Counted from the stretch's first letter, positions 53,717 to 63,122 are shown. The stretch: 64,000 bases of DNA from Leisingera sp. ANG1 (GCF_000203975.2 NZ_AFCF02000008.1:434001-498000), one strand, 5' to 3'. Notes: a model not told the origin generated them from the letters alone. Made by a program: numbers and translations.

Positions 53717-53738
53717 GGGTGCGCAAGCTTGCGCACCC
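53717..53738. repeat. Perfect 22-nt palindrome between ctaC and ctaB
   Basis: The 11-mer gggtgcgcaag is followed at once by its exact reverse complement. No T run follows on the transcribed strand, so it is not a classical terminator. It could process or stabilise the long operon mRNA, keeping ctaC above the assembly genes; that is an inference. Confidence 0.6.
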
Positions 53739-53792
53739 AGATCTTGTCACTGTACCACACGGCGCCCCTGCAGGCCCCATGCGGCCAGGCTA

Positions 53793-54638
53793 TCAGTTGG
53801 AAGCGACCTGGTAGGCCTGCGGGATGCCCGCGAATTCTTCCTTGGCGCCTTCCAGCCAGGCGTCATATTCTGCCTGGGTCACCACTTTGACGGTGATCGG
53901 CATATAGGCGTGGTCCTTGCCGCACAGCTCAGAGCACTGGCCGAAGTAGATGCCTTCCTTGCCTTCTTCGACCTTGAACCACAGCTGTGCCAGACGGCCG
54001 GGAACCGCGTCCTGCTTCACGCCGAAGGCCGGGATGGTCCAGGAGTGGATCACGTCAGCGCCGGTCACGTTCATCACGATGGTCTTGCCCGACGGCACCA
54101 CAACGGCGGTGTCGGTGGCCAGCAGGTACTCATCCTCGGCATAGCCGTTTGCGGCCAGGTCTTCTTTCGGCAGCATGAAGCTTTCAAAGCCGAACTCGTG
54201 GTCGGAATACTCATAGCCCCAGTACCATTGGTAGCCGGTCACCTTGATGTTGATGTCGCCTTCCGGGATTTCCTGCTGCGCAAACAGCTGCGGCAGCGAG
54301 AAGGAGCCGATGAACACCAGCACCAGGATCGGGATCACGGTCCAGGCGATTTCGATCGGGGTGTAATGGCTGAACTTTGCCGGGGTCGGGTTGGCGCGCT
54401 TATTGAACCGGACGATCGCCCACAGCAGCAGCGCAGCAACGAAAATGCAGATCACGGTGATGATCACCAGGATCATCCAGTCCAGCTTGTGGATCCCTTC
54501 CATCAGCGAGGTCGCCGCCGGCTGGAAGTTCAGGCCGCCGTCCACCGGCTTACCAATGGTTTTCAGGCCTTCTTGCGCCATTGCTGGAAGGCTCGAAAGG
54601 CCGGCGAAAAGGCCCGAAAGCATCAAAGCGTTTTTCAT
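53793..54638 (-). CDS. ctaC: Cytochrome c oxidase subunit II
   Basis: Receives electrons from cytochrome c at CuA. 281 aa: signal/anchor region [20 protein letters not shown], two membrane helices (about 53-76 and 98-116), and a periplasmic cupredoxin domain. CuA ligands are His198 (VIHSW), Cys235, Glu237, Cys239, His243 and Met246 in [15 protein letters not shown]; the aromatic electron-entry patch is [13 protein letters not shown] 54638. First gene of the ctaC-ctaB-small ORF-ctaG-ctaE unit. An FNR-type box lies in the divergent promoter region it shares with tldD. Confidence 0.98.
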   Translation of the reverse strand: MKNALMLSGLFAGLSSLPAMAQEGLKTIGKPVDGGLNFQPAATSLMEGIHKLDWMILVIITVICIFVAALLLWAIVRFNKRANPTPAKFSHYTPIEIAWTVIPILVLVFIGSFSLPQLFAQQEIPEGDINIKVTGYQWYWGYEYSDHEFGFESFMLPKEDLAANGYAEDEYLLATDTAVVVPSGKTIVMNVTGADVIHSWTIPAFGVKQDAVPGRLAQLWFKVEEGKEGIYFGQCSELCGKDHAYMPITVKVVTQAEYDAWLEGAKEEFAGIPQAYQVASN

Positions 54639-54800
54639 GTTCTGTCCTGATCGGTTGATCGTATTGTTCCTGCGGCAGCACGAAATGCATGGGAATCAAT
54701 GATTCCGCAAAACGCACCTGCCCCGTTGTCTTTGATGCAGCTTAAAACCATATTCGGGCGTACAGATAAAGAGGCAGCCAAGCGTCAAACCGTCGCTTTC

Positions 54801-54814
54801 TTGATTTAGATCAA
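54801..54814. promoter_or_regulatory. FNR-type box between ctaC and tldD
   Basis: TTGATTTAGATCAA matches TTGAT-N4-ATCAA perfectly. It lies 163 bp before the ctaC start codon and 20 bp before the tldD start codon. A second perfect box precedes ctaD at 4560. The short distance to tldD suggests it would block tldD transcription if that promoter is nearby. Confidence 0.72.
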
Positions 54815-54833
54815 AAAATCTGAGGACCGTGCC

Positions 54834-56255
54834 ATGGAAAACCCATCCTTCCGACCCTTCGAAACCGCGCTTCCGGAGGATGAGGCGCTGGCCACCCTGC
54901 GTGATGCCCTGAACGGTGCCGAGGACGGCGAGATCTTTGCCGAACGCCGCAAGTCGGAGGCGCTGTCCTTTGATGACGGGCGGCTGCGCAGCGCCAGCTA
55001 CGATGCCTCCGAAGGCTTTGGTTTGCGGGCCGTGAACGGCGATGTGGCTGGATATGCCCATTCCACCGACGTCTCCATCGCCTCGCTGCGGCGGGCGGCG
55101 GAAACCGCCAAGCTGGCGGTTGGCACCGGCGGCGGCACCTATGCGGACGCGCCGCTGGCCACCAACAAGAAGCTTTATACCGACGCCGACCCGATCAGCG
55201 CCATGCCCTTCCCGGTCAAGGTGGAGACGCTGCGCGAGATCGACGATTACGCCCGCAATCTCGACAAACGCGTGGTGCAGGTGTCCGCGTCATTGGCCGC
55301 CTCCCTGCAAGAGGTGGAGATCCTGCGCGCCGACGGGGTGCGCGTGCGCGACACCCGCCCGATGGCGCGCCTGAATGTCTCCGTCATCGTCGAAAAGGAC
55401 GGCCGCCGCGAGAGCGGCTCCGCCGGCGGCGGCGGGCGGCTGGGCCTGGACGGGCTGGTCGATCCCGCGCACTGGCAGGCTCAAGTGCAAGAGGCGCTGC
55501 GCATCGCCCTGGTTAACCTGGATGCAGTCCCTGCCCCAGCGGGGGAAATGGACGTGGTGCTTGGCCCCGGCTGGCCCGGCATCCTGCTGCACGAGGCAAT
55601 CGGCCACGGGCTGGAGGGCGATTTCAACCGCAAGGGCTCCTCTGCCTTTGCCGGTTTGATGGGCCAGCAGATCGCCGCCAAGGGCGTCACGGTGCTGGAT
55701 GACGGCACCATCCCCGACCGGCGCGGCTCCATCACCGTCGATGACGAGGGCACCCCCAGCCAGAAGACCACGCTGATCGAGGACGGGGTTCTGGTCGGCT
55801 TCATGCAGGACCGCCAGAACGCGCGGCTGATGGGGGTCTCCCCCACCGGCAACGGGCGGCGGCAAAGCTATGCCCATGCACCGATGCCGCGGATGACCAA
55901 TACCTACATGCTGGGCGGCGAGGCTGACCCCGGCGACCTGGTGGCGGGCATCAAGAACGGCATCTGGGCGGTGGGCTTTGGCGGCGGCCAGGTCGATATC
56001 ACCAACGGCAAGTTCGTGTTTTCCTGCACCGAGGCCTACCGCGTGAAGGACGGCAAGGTCGGTGAACCGGTTAAGGGCGCCACCCTGATCGGCGACGGCG
56101 CCACCGCGCTCAAACAGATTCGCGGCCTTGGAAATGACATGGCGCTGGACCCCGGCATGGGCAACTGCGGCAAGGCCGGGCAATGGGTTCCGGTCGGCGT
56201 TGGCCAGCCGTCTGTGCTGATGGGCGGGCTGACAGTTGGCGGCTCTGCTGCGTAA
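54834..56255 (+). CDS. tldD: TldD metalloprotease subunit
   Basis: 473-aa zinc metalloprotease that, with TldE/PmbA, degrades or trims small peptides and modified peptides. The zinc motif HEAIGHGLEGD has His253, Glu254 and His258 (HExxxH). Other family blocks: AERRKSEALSFDDGRLRSAS, GFGLRAVNGDVAGYAH, RPMARLNVSVIVE, VLLDDGT-like TVLDDGTIPDRRGS, TNTYMLGGEADPGD and the C-terminal MGNCGKAGQWVPVGVGQPS with its cysteine. gagg precedes ATG 54834. It is divergent from ctaC, a neighbourhood conserved in many alphaproteobacteria. TldE/PmbA is not in the window. Confidence 0.95.
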   Translation: MENPSFRPFETALPEDEALATLRDALNGAEDGEIFAERRKSEALSFDDGRLRSASYDASEGFGLRAVNGDVAGYAHSTDVSIASLRRAAETAKLAVGTGGGTYADAPLATNKKLYTDADPISAMPFPVKVETLREIDDYARNLDKRVVQVSASLAASLQEVEILRADGVRVRDTRPMARLNVSVIVEKDGRRESGSAGGGGRLGLDGLVDPAHWQAQVQEALRIALVNLDAVPAPAGEMDVVLGPGWPGILLHEAIGHGLEGDFNRKGSSAFAGLMGQQIAAKGVTVLDDGTIPDRRGSITVDDEGTPSQKTTLIEDGVLVGFMQDRQNARLMGVSPTGNGRRQSYAHAPMPRMTNTYMLGGEADPGDLVAGIKNGIWAVGFGGGQVDITNGKFVFSCTEAYRVKDGKVGEPVKGATLIGDGATALKQIRGLGNDMALDPGMGNCGKAGQWVPVGVGQPSVLMGGLTVGGSAA

Positions 56256-56437
56256 ATTCGCGGCAAAACCATATGCTTGCCGCAAAATCCGGGGCCCGGC
56301 TGTACAGCCAGCCGGGCCAAAACGCTGCAAGCACAATCGCACAACCTTTGATTGCATGTGAATTTCTTAAGCAGTTTTCACAACTTAGCAAAAATTTTCA
56401 GGGCATTGCCAAAATCTTTCCAGCCGTTCACCACCTG

Positions 56438-56456
56438 TTAACCCCCTCAAGGTTAA
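56438..56456. promoter_or_regulatory. TTAACC-N7-GGTTAA inverted repeat before dprA
   Basis: Perfect inverted repeat TTAACC (56438-56443) and GGTTAA (56451-56456) with a 7-nt spacer, 31 bp before the dprA start. TTAACC-type sites are similar to CtrA half-sites; in Rhodobacterales, CtrA-linked control of dprA in gene-transfer-agent recipients has been described. Binding here is inferred. Confidence 0.45.
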
Positions 56457-56486
56457 TTCTTGTCCTGCAAACAGGCGGAGCTGCGG

Positions 56487-57668
56487 ATGACCGAAGAAAC
56501 ACTTTCTTCCACTCACCCCCCACTCCCACCCACCACGGAAGATGACCGGTATTCATGGCTTCGCCTTTTGCGCTCCAAACGGGTTGGCCCGGTGACCTTT
56601 CACCGGCTGCTCGCAGAATATGGTTCAGCGCAGAACGCGCTGGATGCGCTGCCCGAAGTGGCACGCTCCGCAGGCATCAAAGGGTATGAAACATGCCCTG
56701 CCAAGGCGGTGGACAAGGAACTCAAGACCGCAAAAGCCGCCAAAGCGCGGCTTTTGTGCTTTTCGGACCCCGAATATCCAGCTCTGCTCAAAGGCATCAA
56801 AGATGCCCCGCCCCTGCTGTGGGCCATCGGCGATCTGTCGGTGCTGGACCGCCCGATGATCTCGATGGTCGGCGCCCGCAATGCCTCCTCGCTGGGGGTA
56901 CGGATGGCCCGGTCGCTGGCCCATTCCCTTGGTGAGGCCGGGAATGCTGTGGTCTCCGGCATGGCCCGCGGCATCGACACCGCCGCCCATCAGGCCGCTT
57001 TGAAAACCGGCACTATCGCGGTGCTGGCAGGCGGGGCGGACGTGATCTACCCGGCGGAAAACGCCAAACTTGCGGCTGACATCACTGAGACCGGGCTGCG
57101 GCTGTCAGAGCAGCCCATGGGCCTCACACCGCAGGCCCGCGATTTCCCCAAACGCAACCGGATCATTGCCGCCATGTCCCGCGCAGTGGTGGTGGTGGAG
57201 GCGGCTGCCAAATCCGGCAGCCTGATCACCGCCCGCGACGCCCTCGACTATGGCCGCGAGGTTCTGGCGGTGCCCGGCCACCCGTTTGATGCGCGCAGTT
57301 CCGGCTGCAACCGGCTGATCCGCGACGGCGCCACCCTGGTCCGCGACGCAAGCGACGTGCTGGAGGCGCTGCCGCCGCAGGAAATGCCAGCCGCGCCGGC
57401 CTGCGCACCGCAGGACCTTCAGCAAGCGCTTGCCGCCCTGCCGCCGCCCCCGCCGCAGCGGCGCAGCCTGGCGGAAACTCACGCCCTGCATCAGCAGATC
57501 CTCGGCAGTCTCGGCCCCTCCCCCACATCCGAGACGCAGTTGATCCGCGACCTGTCCCTGCCGCCGCAGGATCTGGCCCCCGCGTTGACGGACCTGGAAC
57601 TGGACGGCGCGATCCGCCGCGAACCCGGCGGCCTGCTGTCCCGGGCCTACCCTGAAGACGACGATTAA
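56487..57668 (+). CDS. dprA: DNA-processing protein DprA
   Basis: 393-aa recombination mediator that loads RecA onto incoming single-stranded DNA during transformation or gene-transfer-agent uptake. The Rossmann-like DprA core (about 70-290) has YPALLKGIKDAPPLLWAIGD, MVGARNASSLGVRMARSLA, VSGMARGIDTAAHQAAL, VLAGGADVIYPAEN, FPKRNRIIAAMSRAVVVVEA, AKSGSLITARDALDYGREV and AVPGHPFDARSSGCNRLIRDGA. A C-terminal winged-helix part (about 325-390) completes it. ATG 56487 (ggag upstream) was chosen over TTG 56460. Followed by topA on the same strand 182 bp later, a common pairing. Confidence 0.95.
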   Translation: MTEETLSSTHPPLPPTTEDDRYSWLRLLRSKRVGPVTFHRLLAEYGSAQNALDALPEVARSAGIKGYETCPAKAVDKELKTAKAAKARLLCFSDPEYPALLKGIKDAPPLLWAIGDLSVLDRPMISMVGARNASSLGVRMARSLAHSLGEAGNAVVSGMARGIDTAAHQAALKTGTIAVLAGGADVIYPAENAKLAADITETGLRLSEQPMGLTPQARDFPKRNRIIAAMSRAVVVVEAAAKSGSLITARDALDYGREVLAVPGHPFDARSSGCNRLIRDGATLVRDASDVLEALPPQEMPAAPACAPQDLQQALAALPPPPPQRRSLAETHALHQQILGSLGPSPTSETQLIRDLSLPPQDLAPALTDLELDGAIRREPGGLLSRAYPEDDD

Positions 57669-57850
57669 TCCCCTGTCTCTGAAACGGCGGCAAAGCGGCA
57701 TCCGGAACCAGGCAAATCGCTCTGCAGCAGGTCCGCAAAGGCAGGAATTGCACCGCGTCCATTGCACCCGGATTGACATTCTCCCCTTGCGCCCCACATC
57801 CTGCCCCGCCATAGAACCCGGCAAACCGGTCCGAAGAGGTATCAGAATTT

Positions 57851-60493
57851 ATGCCAGTAGTAGTTGTCGAATCCCCGGCCAAAGCAAAAACAATCAATAA
57901 ATATCTTGGCCCCGACTATACGGTTCTGGCGTCTTACGGGCATGTGCGCGACCTGCCGCCCAAGGACGGATCGGTCGACACCGACAATGATTTCGGCATG
58001 ACCTGGGAGGTCGCCAACGATTCCCGCAAGCATGTGAAGGCCATCGCCGACGCGCTGAAAGACGACAATGCGCTGATTCTCGCCACCGACCCCGACCGCG
58101 AGGGAGAGGCAATCAGCTGGCACCTGCAGGAGGCGCTGACCAAACGGCGCTCGATCAAGAAGGACACCGCCGTCAGCCGGGTGACCTTCAACGCGATCAC
58201 CAAGGAAGCGGTGACCGAGGCGATGCAGAACCCGCGCCAGGTCGACATGCCGCTGGTCGAGGCCTATCTGGCGCGGCGCGCTCTGGACTATCTGGTGGGC
58301 TTCAACCTGTCGCCGGTGCTGTGGCGCAAACTGCCGGGCGCGCGTTCGGCGGGCCGTGTGCAATCCGTCTGCCTGCGCCTGATCGTCGAGCGCGAGATGG
58401 AGATCGAGGCCTTCAACGCACAGGAATACTGGTCCGTGCGCGCCCAGCTGGCCACCCCCCGCGGCCAGGAGTTCGAGGCGCGCCTGACCGTCATGGGCGG
58501 CGACAAGCTCGATAAATACAGCCTCAAGAACTCGACCTCTGCTGAAATGGCGGTGCAGGCGGTGGCCTCGCGCAAGCTGTCGGTGCTGTCGGTGGAGGCC
58601 AAGCCCGCGGCCCGCAACCCCTCTGCCCCCTTCATGACCTCGACCCTGCAGCAGGAAGCCAGCCGCAAGTTCGGCATGGGCGCGCGCCAGACCATGAACG
58701 CGGCGCAGCGGCTGTATGAGGCCGGCCTCATCACCTATATGCGGACCGACGGCATCGACATGGCACCCGAAGCGGTGCAGGAAGCCCGCGCCGAGATCGA
58801 AAAGCGCTATGGCGCAGAATACGTGCCGTCCTCGCCGCGGATCTACAAGAACAAGGCAAAGAACGCGCAGGAAGCGCACGAGTGTATCCGCCCCACCGAC
58901 ATGAGCCGCGATGCCGCCAGCCTGAAGGTTTCGGACGACGATCAGCGCAAGCTCTATGACCTGATCTGGAAACGGACCCTCTCGTGCCAGATGGAAGGCG
59001 CCCGGCTCGAGCGCACCACCGTCGATATCGGCTCCAGCGACCAGCAGGTCGTGCTGCGCGCCACCGGTCAGGTGGTGCTGTTTGACGGCTTCATGCGGGT
59101 TTATGAGGAAGGCCGCGACGATGTGGCGGATGAGGACGACAAGCGCCTGCCGCAGATCATGCAGGGCGAGGCGCTGAAATTCGCATCCTCCTTGGCAGCG
59201 CAGGCAGAGAAGGCAGGCAAGGACGCCTCTGTCCTCTCTGAGGACGGTGCCGTGCTGGCGCTGCAACACCACACCCAGCCGCCGCCGCGCTATACCGAGG
59301 CGACCCTGGTCAAACGGATGGAAGAGCTGGGCATCGGCCGCCCCTCGACCTATGCCTCCGTGATCACCACGATCCAGGACCGCGAATACGTCCGCAAGGA
59401 AAAGAACCGCCTGTTCCCGGAGGACAAGGGCCGGATCGTTACCATCTTCCTGCTGAACTTCTTCCGCAAATACGTGGGCTATGAATTCACCGCCAATCTG
59501 GAAGAAGAACTGGACGACGTGAGCGCGGGCGACGGCGACTATAAGGAGCTTCTGGGCAAGTTCTGGCGGGATTTCTCCGCTGCCATTTCGGAAACCTCCG
59601 ACCTGCGCATCACCGAGGTGCTGGACGTGCTGGATGATGCACTTGCGCCGCAGCTCTATCCGCCGCGTGAAGATGGCACCGACCCGCGCACCTGCCCGAA
59701 GTGCGGCGCAGGCCAGCTGCACCTCAAGACCTCGCGCACCGGCGGCTTTGTCGGTTGCGGCAATTACCCGGAATGCAACTACACCCGGCCGATCTCCGGT
59801 GAGGGTGCCGAAGGCTATGAGCGTATTCTGGGCGAGGACGACGGCGACGAGATCCACCTGAAATCCGGCCGCTTCGGCCCCTACGTTCAGCGCGGCGAGG
59901 CGACGCCCGAGAACAAGAAGCCGCCGCGCTCCTCGCTGCCCAAACAGGGCAAGGATTTCCTGCCCGGCTGGGGCCCGAATGAAATCACGCTGGAACAGGC
60001 GCTGACCCTGCTGACCCTGCCGCGCGAAATCGGCCAGCACCCGGACGGCGGTGCGATCCAGTCCAACCTGGGCCGCTTCGGGCCGTACATCGCGCACCAG
60101 CTGCCGGATGATGAAAAGCCGGTTTACGTGAACCTCAAGGAAACGCTGGACGTCTTTGAGATCGGCATGAACCGCGCGGTGGAGATGCTGGCCGAGAAAC
60201 GCGCCAACCCGGGCCGCGGCCGCAGCCGGGCCGCAGCGAAGCCGCTGAAGGAGCTGGGCGAACACCCCGACAGCGGCGGTGCCATCAACATCATGGACGG
60301 GCGTTACGGGCCTTACGTCAAATGGGAGAAGGTGAACGCCACCCTGCCCAAGGACGTGGAGCCCAAGGACGTGACCATGGAGATGGCGGTGCAGCTGATT
60401 GCCGAGAAGTCCTCCAAGGGCGGCAAGAAAAAGGCCGCGGCGAAGAAGCCCGCCGCCAAGAAGAAACCTGCCGCCAAAAAAGCCTCGACCTAA
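57851..60493 (+). CDS. topA: DNA topoisomerase I
   Basis: Type IA topoisomerase relaxing negative supercoils. 880 aa. The Toprim domain starts MPVVVVESPAKAKTINKYLG with the metal-binding DPDREGEAISW; the active-site tyrosine is Tyr296 in AGLITYMRTDG; TARRALDYLVGFN-type sequences (LARRALDYLVGFNLSPVLW) and GIGRPSTYASVI are standard. A four-Cys zinc finger begins at Cys615 (CPKCGAGQLHL and CGNYPEC). Three C-terminal GRFGPY-type repeats (SGRFGPYVQRGE, LGRFGPYIAHQ, DGRYGPYVKWE) and a Lys/Ala-rich tail (KKKAAAKKPAAKKKPAAKK) follow. gagg precedes ATG 57851. The stop overlaps the converging TetR stop by 4 bp. Confidence 0.97.
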   Translation: MPVVVVESPAKAKTINKYLGPDYTVLASYGHVRDLPPKDGSVDTDNDFGMTWEVANDSRKHVKAIADALKDDNALILATDPDREGEAISWHLQEALTKRRSIKKDTAVSRVTFNAITKEAVTEAMQNPRQVDMPLVEAYLARRALDYLVGFNLSPVLWRKLPGARSAGRVQSVCLRLIVEREMEIEAFNAQEYWSVRAQLATPRGQEFEARLTVMGGDKLDKYSLKNSTSAEMAVQAVASRKLSVLSVEAKPAARNPSAPFMTSTLQQEASRKFGMGARQTMNAAQRLYEAGLITYMRTDGIDMAPEAVQEARAEIEKRYGAEYVPSSPRIYKNKAKNAQEAHECIRPTDMSRDAASLKVSDDDQRKLYDLIWKRTLSCQMEGARLERTTVDIGSSDQQVVLRATGQVVLFDGFMRVYEEGRDDVADEDDKRLPQIMQGEALKFASSLAAQAEKAGKDASVLSEDGAVLALQHHTQPPPRYTEATLVKRMEELGIGRPSTYASVITTIQDREYVRKEKNRLFPEDKGRIVTIFLLNFFRKYVGYEFTANLEEELDDVSAGDGDYKELLGKFWRDFSAAISETSDLRITEVLDVLDDALAPQLYPPREDGTDPRTCPKCGAGQLHLKTSRTGGFVGCGNYPECNYTRPISGEGAEGYERILGEDDGDEIHLKSGRFGPYVQRGEATPENKKPPRSSLPKQGKDFLPGWGPNEITLEQALTLLTLPREIGQHPDGGAIQSNLGRFGPYIAHQLPDDEKPVYVNLKETLDVFEIGMNRAVEMLAEKRANPGRGRSRAAAKPLKELGEHPDSGGAINIMDGRYGPYVKWEKVNATLPKDVEPKDVTMEMAVQLIAEKSSKGGKKKAAAKKPAAKKKPAAKKAST

Positions 60494-61077
60494 GTCACCG
60501 GTACGATGGCGGCACGCATCAATGCCGCCATCGCCGCCTCATAAGGCGCGGACTCAGCACCTTCGGCAATGGCAAGCGCTGCCCTGTCGAAGGCCGCTGA
60601 CATCACCGCCGCCAGCGCATCAAGCTCACCTTCTTTCAGGCCCGTGCCCGCAGACGCCAGCCCCGCGCGCAGCGCACTGCGCCCGCCGCCGGCATCAATT
60701 TCGTCCATCGCAGCGGCTCCCAGCACAGCGGGCCCGTCCACCAGCAGTATGCGGGCGCGGCCCGGCTTCGCCATTGCGGCAAAGAACGCCCGGCTGCCCG
60801 CCTCCAGCCCCTCCCCGCCCGGCACCTTGGCCGCGGCCTCGATTGCCTTGGTAACCGCTTGGGCCTCGGCCTCGGCAACAGCACGGAACAGCGCCTCCTT
60901 GCCATCGAAGTGATGGTAAAGCGCGCCGCGCGTGACCTCCGCGGCCTTGACGATTTCCGGCGTTGATGTCTCGGCGTAGCCCTTTTCCGAAAACAGTTTG
61001 CGGGCGGCAGCGATCAGCCGCTCACGCATGGCGGCGCGGCGCGCGGTGTTCGGGACGGGAGCATTTCTCTCTTGCAT
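60490..61077 (-). CDS. TetR family repressor
   Basis: 195 aa. N-terminal HTH (about residues 13-60): [21 protein letters not shown], then [21 protein letters not shown], continuing DGKEALF, the standard TetR signature. The C-terminal helices form the ligand pocket ([20 protein letters not shown] and [20 protein letters not shown]). ATG 61077 was chosen because it directly borders the palindromic operator; an upstream ATG at 61110 would lie within the operators. It is divergent from the VOC gene, and the 65-bp gap carries two palindromes, so it most likely represses both genes and is released by an unknown small molecule. Confidence 0.9.
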   Translation of the reverse strand: MQERNAPVPNTARRAAMRERLIAAARKLFSEKGYAETSTPEIVKAAEVTRGALYHHFDGKEALFRAVAEAEAQAVTKAIEAAAKVPGGEGLEAGSRAFFAAMAKPGRARILLVDGPAVLGAAAMDEIDAGGGRSALRAGLASAGTGLKEGELDALAAVMSAAFDRAALAIAEGAESAPYEAAMAALMRAAIVPVT

Positions 61078-61094
61078 ACATGCAGCCTGTATGT
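61078..61094. promoter_or_regulatory. TetR operator 1
   Basis: ACATGCAGCCTGTATGT, a 17-nt palindrome (ACATrCAG-N-CTGTATGT) with one mismatch, abutting the TetR start codon. It would place a repressor over the TetR ribosome-binding or promoter region (autoregulation). Confidence 0.78.
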
Positions 61095-61106
61095 TTATTT
61101 CCACAT

Positions 61107-61123
61107 ACATACAGACTGTATGT
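61107..61123. promoter_or_regulatory. TetR operator 2
   Basis: ACATACAGACTGTATGT, a perfect 17-nt palindrome (half-site ACATACAG). Its centre is 29 bp from that of operator 1 and 28 bp from the VOC start codon. Half-sites of this ACATACA/TGTATGT type are known for AcrR/TtgR-type regulators. Confidence 0.82.
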
Positions 61124-61142
61124 TTTTCAAATGAGGTGCAAG

Positions 61143-61568
61143 ATGAAAGTCACTCAATACTACCCGGTGCTGCAGACCAGCGATGTCGCCGCCACCGCGG
61201 CGTTTTACCAAACCCATTTTGGATTCCAGCCGGCGTTTGAATCGGACTGGTACGTGCATCTTCAGTCGAGCACTGATCCTGCCGTGAACCTGGCCATCCT
61301 GGATGGCACGCACCCCACGGTCCCAGAGGCCGGGCGCGGCAACAGTGCCGGCGTCATCCTGAACTTCGAGGTGGAGGATGCCGCAGCCGAATACACCCGG
61401 CTGACCGGCGCCGGTTTGCCGGTGCTGAAGCCGCTCACCGACGAAGACTTCGGGCAGCGCCACTTCATCACGGCAGACCCGAACGGTGTGCTGATCGACG
61501 TGATCACCCCGATCCCGCCCAGCGCGGCGTTCGCGGCGCAATACGCCGAAGACGCCCTGCCTGTATGA
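61143..61568 (+). CDS. VOC-superfamily (glyoxalase/bleomycin-resistance-like) protein
   Basis: 141-aa protein of the vicinal-oxygen-chelate fold. [22 protein letters not shown] is the typical opening beta-alpha-beta unit (Phe/Tyr-rich), then [21 protein letters not shown] and [17 protein letters not shown]. It could be a glyoxalase, dioxygenase or drug-binding protein; metal ligands are not clearly preserved (His143-type motifs are absent), so a binding role is plausible. ATG 61143 has gaggtg upstream. It is divergent from the TetR gene and shares both operators, suggesting the TetR ligand is its substrate. Confidence 0.85.
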   Translation: MKVTQYYPVLQTSDVAATAAFYQTHFGFQPAFESDWYVHLQSSTDPAVNLAILDGTHPTVPEAGRGNSAGVILNFEVEDAAAEYTRLTGAGLPVLKPLTDEDFGQRHFITADPNGVLIDVITPIPPSAAFAAQYAEDALPV

Positions 61569-61706
61569 CTTCCGGCCTTGACGGTCTGCCGGAACTGGCG
61601 GGCCGTCAAAGCGGCTCCGTAGAAATACGCAGCCGTCTCCGTATTCATTGACTCTGCACCGGCTGAGCGCCAGAACTCCCTGCAACCGGCATAATGGGAG
61701 ATCTCC

Positions 61707-62432
61707 ATGAAAAAGGTATATTCCAGCGCCGCTGAAGCGCTCGACGGGCTGCTTCACGACGGCATGTTCATCGCCGCGGGCGGCTTTGGCCTCTGCGGCA
61801 TTCCCGAGCTGCTGCTGCAGGCGATCAAGGACGCGGGCACCAAGGACCTGACCTTTGCCTCCAACAACGCGGGCGTTGACGATTTCGGCATCGGCATCCT
61901 GCTGCAGACCCGGCAAGTGAAGAAGATGATCTCCTCCTACGTGGGGGAAAACGCCGAATTCATGCGCCAGTATCTGAGCGGCGAGCTGGAACTGGAGTTC
62001 AACCCGCAAGGCACCCTGGCCGAGCGCATGCGCGCCGGCGGCGCGGGCATCCCCGGCTTTTTCACCAAGACCGGCGTCGGCACCGTGATTGCCGAGGGCA
62101 AGATGGAAAAGCAGTTCCCCACCGGGCCGGACGGCGCGATGGAAGACTACATCATGGAGGAAGGCATCTTTGCCGACCTCGCCATCGTGAAGGCCTGGAA
62201 AGCGGATGAGACCGGCAACCTGGTGTTCCGCAAGACCGCCCGCAACTTCAACGCGCCGGCCGCGACCTGCGGCAAGGTCTGCGTGGTTGAGGTCGAGGAG
62301 ATCGTGCCCACCGGCTCGCTGGACCCGGACTCGATCCACCTGCCCGGCATCTACGTGCACCGCATCATCAAGGGTGACCACGAAAAACGCATCGAACAGC
62401 GCACCGTCCGTCAGAAGAAGGAGCAAGCATAA
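61707..62432 (+). CDS. scoA: Succinyl-CoA:3-ketoacid CoA-transferase subunit A
   Basis: Alpha subunit of a class I CoA transferase that moves CoA from succinyl-CoA to acetoacetate in ketone-body and PHB turnover. 241 aa. [20 protein letters not shown] holds the GxGGF-type signature, followed by [20 protein letters not shown] and [23 protein letters not shown] 61707 with ggagatc upstream. It is followed by scoB with the stop and start overlapping (TAATG). A terminator lies after the pair. Confidence 0.95.
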   Translation: MKKVYSSAAEALDGLLHDGMFIAAGGFGLCGIPELLLQAIKDAGTKDLTFASNNAGVDDFGIGILLQTRQVKKMISSYVGENAEFMRQYLSGELELEFNPQGTLAERMRAGGAGIPGFFTKTGVGTVIAEGKMEKQFPTGPDGAMEDYIMEEGIFADLAIVKAWKADETGNLVFRKTARNFNAPAATCGKVCVVEVEEIVPTGSLDPDSIHLPGIYVHRIIKGDHEKRIEQRTVRQKKEQA

Positions 62433-63061
62433 TGCCTTGGGACCGCAATCAGATGGCGGCACGCGCCGCGCAGGAGCTGCAGGACGGCTGGTATGTGAAC
62501 CTCGGCATCGGCATCCCGACGCTGGTCTCCAACTACATCCCCGAGGGTGTGGAAGTGACCCTGCAGTCGGAGAACGGCATGCTGGGCATGGGCCCCTTTC
62601 CTTACGAGGGCGAAGAGGATGCCGACCTGATCAACGCCGGCAAGCAGACCATCACCGAGCTGCCGCAGACCGCCTATTTCGACTCGGCGCAGTCGTTTGC
62701 GATGATCCGCGGCGGCAAGATCGCAATGGCGATCCTGGGGGCGATGGAAGTGGCGGAGAACGGCGACCTGGCGAACTGGATGATCCCCGGCAAGCTGGTG
62801 AAGGGCATGGGCGGCGCCATGGACCTGGTGGCGGGCGTCGGCCGTGTGGTGGTGGTGATGGATCACGCCAACAAGCATGGTGACAGCAAGGTTCTGAAGG
62901 AATGCACCCTGCCGCTGACAGGCCGGGGCGTGGTGGACCGGATCATCACCAACCTGGGCGTTCTGGACGTTGTCGAGGGCGGGCTGAAGATCGTGGAATG
63001 CGCTGAGGGCGTCAGCGAAGACGAGCTGCGTGCAGCCACCGAAGCCACCATCGTGGACTGA
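62432..63061 (+). CDS. scoB: Succinyl-CoA:3-ketoacid CoA-transferase subunit B
   Basis: Beta subunit carrying the catalytic glutamate, Glu47 in [14 protein letters not shown], which forms the glutamyl-CoA thioester. 209 aa. [60 protein letters not shown] and [15 protein letters not shown] are family hallmarks. ATG 62432 overlaps the scoA stop codon by 1 nt. The two subunits form an alpha2beta2 enzyme. A bidirectional hairpin follows at 63081. Confidence 0.95.
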   Translation: MPWDRNQMAARAAQELQDGWYVNLGIGIPTLVSNYIPEGVEVTLQSENGMLGMGPFPYEGEEDADLINAGKQTITELPQTAYFDSAQSFAMIRGGKIAMAILGAMEVAENGDLANWMIPGKLVKGMGGAMDLVAGVGRVVVVMDHANKHGDSKVLKECTLPLTGRGVVDRIITNLGVLDVVEGGLKIVECAEGVSEDELRAATEATIVD

Positions 63062-63080
63062 GTTTCTATTTCTGAATTTG

Positions 63081-63114
63081 AAACGGCCCGCCTGTCTCAG
63101 GCGGGCCGTTTTCT
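63081..63114. terminator. Bidirectional terminator between scoB and the small membrane gene
   Basis: Perfect 14-bp stem (63081-63094 aaacggcccgcctg with 63098-63111) with a 3-nt loop, T run on the plus side. It serves scoB (+) and probably the minus-strand gene at 63123. Confidence 0.88.
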
Positions 63115-63122
63115 GTTACGCC

